From: Aurelia coerulea
Taxonomy: Eukaryota > Cnidaria > Scyphozoa > Semaeostomeae > Ulmaridae
Assembly (NCBI GenBank): GCA_039566865.1
Contig: CM076947.1
Span: 23,065,501-23,129,500, forward strand
Reading direction: 5' to 3'
DNA: 64,000 bases
In this document: one piece after another, positions 49,001 through 61,000 of the stretch
Position numbering within the stretch: position 1 is the stretch's first letter
Layout: each line of letters begins with the position of its first letter
Made by a program: the position numbers and the translations under genes
The notes under the pieces: generated by a model
The model's database searches: none
What the model was told of the DNA's origin: nothing
The model's input: the letters and a program-made list of their open reading frames with translations, nothing else

Positions 49001-52000
49001 GAACACGGTACCAGTTTTGACCAATAATTTGATTTAACGACAAAATTTCTTACATCATTTAAATCGGCCACCTGTATGCGAAAGTCCACTATGGCCTAAA
49101 CAGTCTCACAAGTAAATAAATAAAAATTCAACACAACGATAATGTGTGCCACTCTGGCAAATTTCGAAATATTATGCTCCAAAAAACGTACGTTTTAAGC
49201 GAGAAATCCCCGTTTTTCTATCGCACTGCAGCTTATGACGATCGGCTTCTTAACGTGTCAAGCAAAGGTAACGTGTCAAGCAAAGGTAACGTGTCAAGCA
49301 ACAGTAACGTGTCAAGTAAAGGTGGGGTCTCAAAAATCCCAAGCTGTATCATCAATATTTTGAATCACAATCCAAAGCTGGATCAAAATCAATTAGCTGC
49401 ATCACCAAAACTGGCAGCTGGTCTGGAGTGGTCCTTAAGAGTAGTTCAACGAAGCACATGCTGCAAGCAGCGGTGAGGGATCTTGCATTTTAGTCGCTAG
49501 ATCTTACCGTGAAACTTTGGCGTGAAATCTTCAGACCACGTAGGATGTACGTTAGAAGAGAGTACAAGGGAAGAATACGACGTGGCTTATAGAAACACGA
49601 GCAGTTTTATCGTGATGTGTACTGAAAACGATAAAAATGGCATATGATATGCAGCTATGCCTCAATGCGGTTGGTTTATAAGGTTTGGTAGCACATTACT
49701 AATATATCATCATATTTCATGGGCATAAACCCAACCCAAAACGTCAAAACGTTTTGTCAACGCAACTTCAACCTAATTCGCCAAAACGTGACGAATCGTA
49801 CACTACATAAATCCAACCCAAATGTAACCAAACTAAATATTTAAGGAAGTTGGAAATTGCACATCGAAAAAAAGAAAGTCCTGAAGATCAGAAAAGAGAG
49901 AACAGCCTAGGCTCACTAGTTTATACTGGCGCAGAAAATAGCCCAGATCATCTAGCAGGGCTGGAACGGGGCCAAATCAACAGATGCAGTCATACAAAGA
50001 TAGCCCTTGTGCGACATTGAGTCACTTCAGCGATCAAAATGGCATATGATATGCAGCTATACCACAAATTCAACATTCCCAACGTAATAGTTGGTGTATC
50101 TAGCTTAGTTGCAAACTCCATCCTGATATATTTACTCCGCAAAGAGAATAAACTTGGAACCATCTCATACAAATTCGTTCTCATTCTGTGCATATCTGAT
50201 TTGATTTCAGCATCATTATCAATAACTATAGAGCCGATTATGAGAATCACAACGCATCCAAAATATCATAGATATGTACGATTATTCTCGGTAACAAGCC
50301 GATTCCTTGTTGGCACATTCTCGGCAATGATAACAGTCTTAATCGCGGTCGATCGGTACATACATCTGAAGTACTCACAGAAATATAGCCTTATAATGAC
50401 CGCTAGACGTGCTAAAATCATCGTAACCACTCTCCTGTTGGTAGACTTTGGCTTAATTGGGGTACTCGGTACTGCTTTAATGCTAGGTTTTTACAGTGAA
50501 ATGTTTATTGCTTTCAGCGCCGTGTGCCTTATGATGCTTATATCAGCTTGTGTGATATATTACAACGCGTACAGATCTGTGGTCAAGCAAATAAAGGCAA
50601 CAGATGCAACAAACTTAAAAGGAGTTCATAACATCAACAAGGACTTCTCAAGAGCGGTGATTTTCATACTAGGATCACTAGTGGTTCTGTATACACCGTT
50701 TATCATATTCAAGCCCATTTCATTGCATTATGGCAAAGAATTCAAGTGGATGTTGACAGTCACGTATATGGCTCAGACGCTAGCGCTGTTGAATTGTACT
50801 GTTAACGCGACTTTGTTTATTGGGCTCAACGGAAAATTAAGAAAGCGTTTACGCCATGACATTAGCTGCTGTTAAAAGTACAGCTAACAATAAAAAGATA
50901 TAAGTATATTTTACAAACCTAAAAGTAATGAAGTACAAAACGGATGGCGTAACAGCCGAGTCTATGATACATAATACTCAAAAGAAGACATTTTAGAAGA
51001 AATGTAAATTAGCTGCCGTTGGAAGTATTAACTTCAGCCAAACTGCAAAAGTGGTAAGTATACTTCATCGACCCATGAACGATAAAGTGCACAATGGACG
51101 CGCAACAACAGCCAAGCCAAAATAGTTTGATTATCCCGAAAACAAAATGGCAAAGCTTCTCAATGTGCGTGTCTCTCTTTTAAGCAACAGGAGAGCAGAG
51201 ATTAATAATGCAGCAAGTTTTTAAAAAATAGCACGATAGGAGATACTCAAAATAGTACTCTCTGCATGATTCCTGGCATTGGTTTAAAAGAGTGGAAGTT
51301 CGTGGGATGGAAGAGGGGAGGTTAACAATACACAATCATGACCCTCTGGTGTTAAGAGTCCTTTTCATTTTTAGTACTTAAAGGCTCTAGGGGTCCTAGG
51401 GTCTTAGGGTCACCTTTAAACGTTATAGGTATCAGCAACACCTTATCCTGGTGCAAGATGAAAGTGGTCAAAAAGACAAAATACCTTGGTGTGCAAAAGC
51501 AGTAAAAGATTTATGGTGAAGCAATAAACTATGCTAATGTAAAGGAATATAAGTCAGTAATCTGCAGACCAGCAAAACTAATGCTACAATCAATTGAGAA
51601 ACGCGGAAGTACATGGGTTCAAGGCATTGAATAATGTCATATTACATACCTGCCCAGGAGTTTTGAGTAAATCATTGAGCAAGGAGCAACCCATTTCTGT
51701 AAACAGTCTTGCATAGTTGATCGCTCTGTAAGAAAGATAGAAATTTCATTTAACAAGAAGGTTGTGCGGATGTCCTAATTTTGATATTCTACATCGAAAT
51801 CTTCCCGCTGGAGTTTTTGCTCAGTTCAGTTCAGTTCATTTCATTTTAAATTCCACTACATACAAAGACTCTAAAATTAAACATACTTTACTACAATTTG
51901 AATAACTACATAAGACAATACATATAAAATTAAAGAAAGATACATGACACTAGAGGATTTGCAAAATTTGGATCGAGCATTTGAACATAATAATCTTTCA

Positions 52001-55000
52001 AAGGATATTCTGAAGCAACTTTCCGAATGCCTCCATAGAAATATACTCGAGCTGACTCTGCAATAAATCCACAAGACTGGTCGATTTGCTTGATATCATT
52101 TCAATTCTAATAATAGACAGGACACAGTATAGTAATTATCGTTTTTTTAAGTGTTTGTAGCATTTATGTAAAATTGGATGTAGTTAAGCGTTTTTTAAAC
52201 AATGCCATGGGGCAGTCATAGTCTTTTGCTCCTCACGGTATCGTCCTTGTAGTATTGTAAAGTAGTTTGTAGGTAGAGTAGTCCGTAACATGTATTGTAA
52301 ATTTTTAATCGAATAAAAAAATAATTCTAATACCACATTCAACTACCAAGTCCAGTTTCTTAAAGGTGACCTGAAGCGAAAATGTTTATTTATCCAAATG
52401 AATAGCACTGTGGAATGATAAGAAATTATGTTAATTTTTTTGGATATCTCATTTCATTTTAGAGTTACCACTGATTTTAAGTATCAGCTGATGACGTCAT
52501 TTTATTTGCAAATTACAATAGTAATATATGGAAATTTAGCTGTATCTTGTCTTTGAAAGGTTACAGCTGAAAGAAATATTTCAGCAGAGCCACATAAATG
52601 GAATATAAATTGTTTGAAGAATTTGTATGATGTTTAGAAGGTATTGTAATCGAAAACAAATTTCTGATTAGATTTCCCGTTGGAAAGGTAGTCAACCTTG
52701 TACACTTTCTCAACATTTTGCAAACGAAATGACGTCATCAGCCAATCCCACAAAAACGTCATTTATATTGCATCAATAAAAATTTTCGCTTCAGGTCACT
52801 TTTAAAGTCGAACTTACCTATATTTTCAGTACTCATAAAACACAAGAAAAATCATAAAAACACATCAGTCTTTCTGCTATCAACCAAGATTCGATGACCG
52901 TCTGAACTTTTTTTAGTGCACCCGGTATCAGGCAAGGATATTAGAATATATTTGATTGGTCGAGATGCTAATTGCAACGTAATTTTTCAAACAGTGGATT
53001 CAGTATTTTGCGCCAACGTCTCTTTGACCAGCTCTCAGATATTGACGAATTCAATGTTGTTAATATTAGTCCAAAAGAACATGTCCTCTACTTTTGTTTC
53101 GTGATCAAAATTTGGGTACACCTTCAAACAGAACCATATTAGAAGGGAAACTTTTCTTCATTTAAAGCCTTGGCAAAGGTTCAAGTAATGCTGAAACAGT
53201 GGTGGAAAAAATATTTGCCTTCCTACGAAGGGATGTTAAACCAGAATTCTTCCTTCTTTTGTTCTATCAATTTTCTGTAGTCCCAGAAATCATTGTAGTC
53301 GATAATCCACTAGGAACTGAAATTACTTTTAAAGCTTCCTTAGATCACAAAACTGTACATGAAAAAAACATAATCCAAATATTGATATTCTTCTATTCTT
53401 TCTTTCCTGTAGTCCTAATCCTTTGTCTTTATGTTTTCAATTCTTGTTTTCTTTGTCATCCTATTTTCCTTCCATCCTTCTTACCTTTCCTCTCCTTTTT
53501 CTTTCCATCCTTTTTTTACAACCTATTTCGTTTCATTTCTTCATTCCTCACTTTATCATTTCCTTTCTTTTCCTTCCTTTTCCTTCCTTCTATTCTGCTT
53601 TCTCTCTTTCTTTCCCTTTTTTCCTTCCAGACAAACAAGCTTCCTGCGAAGCTGCTTCGCGGCTTCATGCACTTTTTCCACCTCTGTGCTGAAATATAAA
53701 CATCAGCAACCCCTCCGTATTTCTATGTATTTACAATATTCTATGATGTAGCCTTCAGTCAGAATGCAAGTGGCATTCTTGTGATCTTGCGTCGTTCCTC
53801 GTCGTGAATGTCACAGTGTAATACAATTGTAGTTGTAATTGTAGGTGCAATTATAGTATTGAGGATACAGAACACTTTTTGTTGTTCTGTCCGTCTTTTT
53901 ACTTTCAACGACGAGATCTTCTCATTGGAGTCCTTGCATTAATACGACCACTTGGACACAGTATTCCTTCAAGCGAGGTTTTAGCGCATCGTTTAATATA
54001 AGGTGATAAAGACCTCCCAGATGAAACTAATAGAAATATCCTTGAGTTAACTCTACTTTTTATCCACGAAACTGGTCGATTTGACTGAATTCATTCAAAT
54101 TTTTGCCATCCGTCAACCAACCGCCCCTTTTTATGAACTTTCCTTTTGAAATAGTAGTTATATGTGGTTTTCGCATTATTTTTCTCCTTCCTCTTGCCAC
54201 GGCGTAGACATGATAGTTTGCTCCTCGTGGTATCTTCTTTGTAGTATTGTAGATTATTACCTGACTGACGTTTCAAAAACGAGGCAATACAAGAATCCCG
54301 CCAATCTCATTGGTTAATCGCACATTTCCCGCGGTTTTCCCGTAGCCTTGTATAATACGATACAAGGACGCGTTTTTGTCACCACAGCAACTGATTTAGG
54401 CCTGTGAGATTTACAATGAACTCAAACGACATAACAGTAACAAAATGAGTTTGACTAAATGGTATAAGTCAAAATTAGAAGCTATCAGGTAATAAAACTC
54501 ATACTAACCGGTTTTGTAGTTGTAAAGGAAAATATAAAGCCCTCGGTCTTATTGCACAGACCTCGCAAGCGCGGTCTGTACTTTTAAGACCTCGGGCTTT
54601 ATAGTTTCCTGTACAACACAAAACCGGTTAGTATGCGCATAGTATTTCGTAGGTAGTGTATTAAATATCGTGTATTGTAAATCTCTAATTGATGATATAA
54701 AAAAATAGAATAAATTGAAAAAATTGTAGTTCGTAGTTTTGATTAAAACAATGTAGTTTTGATGTATGAAAAAGAGTATTTTGCCTTATCTGATATGCCC
54801 CCCCCCCTTAAGAAAGGCTGGCATTTTTCCTACAAGGGACCAGCATCTTGTAAATAGAACCATTGTACATAATTAGATTACCTGTCTATATCACCGTCTT
54901 GAACTGATTTCTCGTACGCTGGTAGAAGTGCCATCACAAAATTAAAGCATGATTCAGCAAGTGCTTGTTGGCGGCTTGTGTCCTTGAAAATCAATTAACA

Positions 55001-58000
55001 TATATAGTAAATCTTGCACAACACATAATACATTTTTTAAAAACGATATTATTTATTGCATTTTATTTATTGCTCTGTAATGAAAAAAGGAGTATTAAAT
55101 ATAGTGACCCTGGCAAGTTGCGATTCTTTTATTTCGAGATGCCTTTGATCATGCACTTTAGACCATTTTCTGAATGTTCTGCAAAACTAACTCTTTGAAT
55201 TTTTCTAATTTACCACGAGACTATCATTTCCAAATTACCAAAAAAATATAAAACATTCTTCAATCTTGTAAATAAAAAAAATCAATTTTGATGACTACAG
55301 AGCAAGTAAATTTACCACGAAGATTTTCGAACAGGGGACATTTTTTTATCCAACCGGTATGTTTTGGAACAACCTGATACCTGACACATCATTTGGGACA
55401 ACCGGTACTGCGACCTCGGACTTAATACAATAAAGACCCGCAAATAAGAACCTAATATTTTGAACTCAGCCTGTTTCATCCAGTAACCAGGGTTTAGACT
55501 CTTAACACAGGGCAGTCTGTGAATCTGAATCTTTGCCAAAGTTATTTACACTCTTGGCCCTACCCATTTCACCCAAAGCTTACCCAGTTTACCCCTGCAG
55601 GTCCCGCCCATCACAGTTCTGTACGCAATGTTTTCGGAGTCTATGAAAGAGGTTGATTGGCAAAAGGTTGCATTTATCTCCTAATGAATGAACGAAACCC
55701 TTTATCAAGAACCTAGTTTAAGATATCAGGCTGAAATGCTTCTTATCTATGGGGTACAAAATACAACTTCAGGCTGTACGTTCTTAATAAATGAAGGTTC
55801 TTATGTGCGGGTTTTTACTCTACTGGCTCAGTTCATACCGAGATGTACAAAGCACTGCAAATACAATCTGTAACTGCATCGTGAAGAGTTGTACTTGTTG
55901 TTGGTACGAGCTAAAATAAAAAACAAAATTCATTTCTAAGGCAAGATAATACGTGTACTTGTTATTACTGAAAAGCAGAGAGATGCCGAAATTTGATTAA
56001 AGTTTCAGCCATGTTTCAGTGTTTTTGCAAGCCTTCTTCTGAAGGGAGGTGCAGATAAATTTCGATATAATTAATTGTGCTTTGAAAAGAGTTTTATTTT
56101 GTACGACCTTTCGGGCTTAAACCCATTATCAAGTGAAGTAAGATTAGTAGAACGTAGGATAAAAGAAGATTAATTCAAAAGATAGAAATCGAATTTAAGG
56201 GAATCGGTGTGACGTAGATGAAAGAATAATAGGATAGGTAAGCATAGCAAAAGGAAAAGGCGAGGAATAGGAGGGGTTGGTTGGAATAATGTCATTGTAA
56301 ATAATTAAATTGCTTGTGAAGTCCTGCAGGAAAGAGAGTTCCAAGTTCGAAAATTATTTGCTTCTCCAAAGTCATTCTTTTGGTACGGTCCGTGGGTGCA
56401 AAAAGGAGCCCAAGAATCATTATGTCATCAGTTGTATGGTTGCGTGAATTAAAATGTCTTTGGATGTTGCTATTGGGGTCATTTTCGCGTTGCTCATTCA
56501 GACGGATATCATGTCTAACGTTTCGCATATGTTCGCCAAATCTGTTGTTGATTTGATCAAATTAAGCACTTGGTAAGGTAACTGATTAATTGACTCCAAC
56601 GTCATAGCCTGTCAAAACAGGGAAAGTTCTTATATGTACCTGTTAGTAATGTCCTACACACTGACGAAATGTTACTTACCAAAGTTTCAAAGACTGACTT
56701 CAGTAGGTCACTATTTGCGATTACGTCAGGAGGAAATGAGCCTAACTCCAGCCAGCTCCCGAAACAATAGTAAATCTGTAATATAAAAAAGGGGCATTGG
56801 TCAATACAGCATCAATACTGCATCAGCAATATTCTATCTAGAGGAAAAACCCATTCAAATGAAATAGAAGGGTCAATAGGTGCCTATGTCACAAAGGTGT
56901 CTTTTTCTTCCATACAACGTCATCGTACTATTAATAAAACACTGGGCAGCACTTTGAAGGCAACTTTACAAACGAGAGACAAAACAAAATTAACTCGCTA
57001 TAAATACCGGGTTCACTGGGAAAAGGGAGTTAGTACTACTAATATTTTTGGGCCCTTCCTATCAAACTGAGCCCACATTTTGATAATAGTATTGAATTAA
57101 TGAAACGAAACTGTAAATACCTTGACTTGGACTTTTTCATCAGCAGGGCAGTTTTTCTGGCAGTGAACCTGTAATCGCAATTTCAAGTATACAGTGATAA
57201 CATCAGCTAAACTTAACAGCCTCGGGATGCTGCTACAAGTTGCATTGTTACTTGCAAGAACATGTTGTATCAGGGCAAATTAGGCTAAATTACAAGAGAC
57301 TAATAACCTCTTATTTGGAGTTAGGACTCGGACGATGGTGACAGGGGGTGCATCCCCACCCCTAAAGCGTAAGCAATGGGGTGGGGCAAAAGATCATATC
57401 TGGCAAATTTCAACCACTAACCCATGTAATACAGAATTTTAACTCAATTCCAATTTTAAAGGCGCAGTTACGATTTATCAATACACATGTTTGATAGAAA
57501 CTTGAAGTTTAGACAAACGCGAAGCTAAGGTAATGAGGGGGATATCTTGAAAAGGCAAACATAAGCCAGCTATCCACTAGGTGCAAAAAGTTGAAAACAA
57601 AATTTCAATTGTCAGCTACTAAGGTATCGCTCCTTGGGCAGTTGCTTTTGTCGCCGCTCCTTGAGCCGACGGCGTTGCATTTGTGCCAACCAATCAATGA
57701 GCTGAAAATTTGCCCATGTCACAATATGCGCTCAGTGAAAATCACAAAATAATACAGAAGAATGGTGCAAATGAAATAGAAGTGACAGAGAAAAGGATCC
57801 TAAGCTAAAAACGAATTTTAACTAACCAGGAGCTGAAGAACCGTTTCAGATGACCGTTGCAATATTCCGTAAAATTCATCTCTTCTGTTCATGCCAAGCT
57901 TCAAATGTGAGCTTTCAATCTGAAGGGAAGACCAGACATTAAAAACAATCATGAAGCGAATTATATCGAATGTCTCAAACAGTACTCATATTTGAAAAAT

Positions 58001-61000
58001 CACCAAAATTCGATCAGAAAGCCGATGTTCAAATTTTCTTTTTAACAAATAGATCAAAGACCAAATTATTTTCTCAAGAAAAGCTGATCTAGTGATTGGT
58101 TTCAAAGTCGGAGAGTATGGCTGTTTTTAGAGTGGCCTGGTCTTGAACCATACTGCAAAAAGCTCTGATAATTACCAGAATAGTTTCTTTTGAAAAATTA
58201 AGTTTGGTCAAAAACGATAGAAAAAATGCACACTACCATTGGAGACTTGAAGGATAATTAAAATCTCAAAATGTTGGCTCTTCGAAAAGATTCAAACTTG
58301 CTAATCCTAAATAAAAAATAATTTGGTCTTTGATCTATTTGCGGAAAAAAAATTGAAGATCGGCCATGTAGTCAAATGTTGATGATCTTCCAAAACAGGA
58401 GAACTTTTTTTTTATCAAATATTCAAAACAAAACTTACTAAAATCTTACTTCTTCTGGGAAACCCAGTAGCTTCAGTGATTGACTTTGAGTGGTTTTTCA
58501 AACAGGAAACAGTTTTTGGGAATGACAGGAATTTTTACTTGAAATAACAAGAAAACTACCGGGTGTCCCAAAACAGTAATCCAGTTAACAAACTCATCAA
58601 CATTTTGTTACAAGGCCGATCTTCAATTTTCTTTTTGACTCACGAAGTGGGTTAATGGGATAGCTGAGAGATTTCTCTTGCAGTGTGGCCTTTAGATTGC
58701 ATGTCATGATGCAAGAGCTTGTAAGGGGAGTGATTGAGTATGGAGTCGATATCGTAAGCAACTAAGAAGGCTTTGATGCTGGCTTATCGCATTATAGCAC
58801 AATGACGTCAACTGCCTCAATCAGAAATAAATAAACAACAACGAAACAATCAGCTTCCTCAACTGGATCCAAAAGGCGTTGTTCTTCGTCAGCATTCATC
58901 GTGTAGGAATGGTGTAGCGGATGAAAACATATCAGAAAGTAATAAACTGTGCACAGCACAGTGCTTGGCTGAGGATATTAACTGTAATAATTGAGACTGA
59001 AAGGTTGGCTTCACGTTCGTAAGTCCCCCCCCCCCCAAGGGTTCTTTGATTGTAGTCATGTAGATCAAGGACAAAATTACTTTCCAAGATATAGCTGATC
59101 TTGTAATACATTAAAGCAAACTGGACCAGAAATAACATCTTCTGGAAGCATACCTCTTCTGGAAGATAAGCGAGAATTTCCAACAGGACAGGCAGATCTT
59201 CAACAGCAGATGAAAATCTATTGAAGATGAGAAACAAGAGTTACAAATCGTCATTTAGGCCGTGAAAAATTTGTAGCTAAGCTCTACCAGGTTTTAAGGC
59301 AAGTAAAAAAGATGTGTATCTGTTCGACCAATGCTATGCCAGGTGAGTCAATAAAAAGGCCCGTCGTTTGAAAAACTGCTGTTCCCTGACTATCAAAGGA
59401 ATACTATTGAAAATTGTCTTGTTTTATTCCCGATATGTCCAATTAGGTTCAGTAATTCACCCGGCTTTAATCGGCCATTCTTTCCCGAAAAGATGGGAGA
59501 TTTTCTGCAGAAAGTCCCTTTTAAGACATGTACATGCATTCATGTATTTTGTCCTTTTGGGAGAATGGAATCTCCCTTAATAAGTAATTCATACTAGGGG
59601 GAGGACTTTTTCATGTCCCCCAAGAGGATAGCAAATGCTGAAGTGTTCTAAAGTCATTTTTGTAAGGTAAACACATTGGGGAAACTCGCTCATGATTTTA
59701 GCACATTTTTTAAGGTTTCTCGAAGGGACATTTCTTAGCAAATCCCTTGTAAAATCTGAACGGAGTGACCGATTCCAGCCAGGAAAAATTCTAAAAGTAG
59801 CTGAACATGTTAGCTATTCAATCAGATATTGCAAAATATCATTGCTTATATATTCAGGGAGCAGTAACCTCTCAAACGCCTAGCCTTTTTTTGACTCACC
59901 AGGTATATCTAACTTGCGATCGGACTATTTTTATCAAACGTATCAATAAGTGCATCAATGAAAAATACCTTTGCCTCGCATGACCTTGTTGATGATTTTG
60001 TGTTATCTTAATGTTTCTTAATGTTCGTAGTAAGACATCTTCAAACTTCTCTTCCAGAAGTGACACAAAATAGCCTGATTAAGCCCTCAATCAAATAACA
60101 TATTTCTGTTATAATTCATGGAGAGAAAGCAACACTCTCAAGACTGCCCCAAAAATAGAACAAGTCTACAGGCTTTTGAACCTTGTACGAAAGTCCTTTA
60201 AGGGCAGTCTGTCCCCCGATAATTTGCTTCAACCAAAGAAAGTTATGCATGCGCAATTTTAATAGCCATGAAATTTAGGCATGACTAACCTTGCTCCCTT
60301 TGAATAAAGGAAATAATCATAAATTTGCGGAATATTCAGTGGAGATCTTCATCGATTTTGTTCATTCATCAAAAGGGGGACAGACTAACTTTAACAACTA
60401 CTGCAAGAGAGAATTTTGTTCTTTTATAATTTTGTTCATTTTTGGTTTACTTTATTCTGAAAACTTTAACAGAATTTCTAATTGAATCAAAACTTTATCA
60501 AAATCTTCCAGTGGGAATTTTAAGACATGCACAGTTTTCACTAACATGATAAAAATATATGAGATTACCTTGAAATCATATCATTCACTGGATTCTGCCA
60601 TTGAGGCGACTGTGCTGCAAGATCTGCCAATGCCAGGCAAAGCTGTAAACAAACAAAAACGATATTAGTGGAAAGTGACCCAATTTTCTTTCCTTGTTCA
60701 GGCCCCCTTTCTGGCATTTTGAAACCATGTTAATCGAAAATTGGAGTTGTCTTACTATACATTAACATGGACTTGTCAAACTATTATTTTTTTCTTATCA
60801 TACATGGAATTGTCATGGAATAATGAAAATATAAGAATTTGGAGAAATGAAAGTAATGTTTATCATCGCACTCTTTGTCCTCCGATTTATAATAAAGCAA
60901 CTATGAAAGTTAAAACGCTAAAATAAACAGCCAAGGTTTAGCTTAGTCCTTGAAGCTTTCTTTGAAGTAAATTTAAAAGACGGATTTGAAATCATAAACA

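Noticed and set aside
49144..49476. 110-aa ORF with NVSSKG repeats
   Set aside because: Tandem DNA repeat; no signal peptide, domain or conserved neighbour frame to support a gene.
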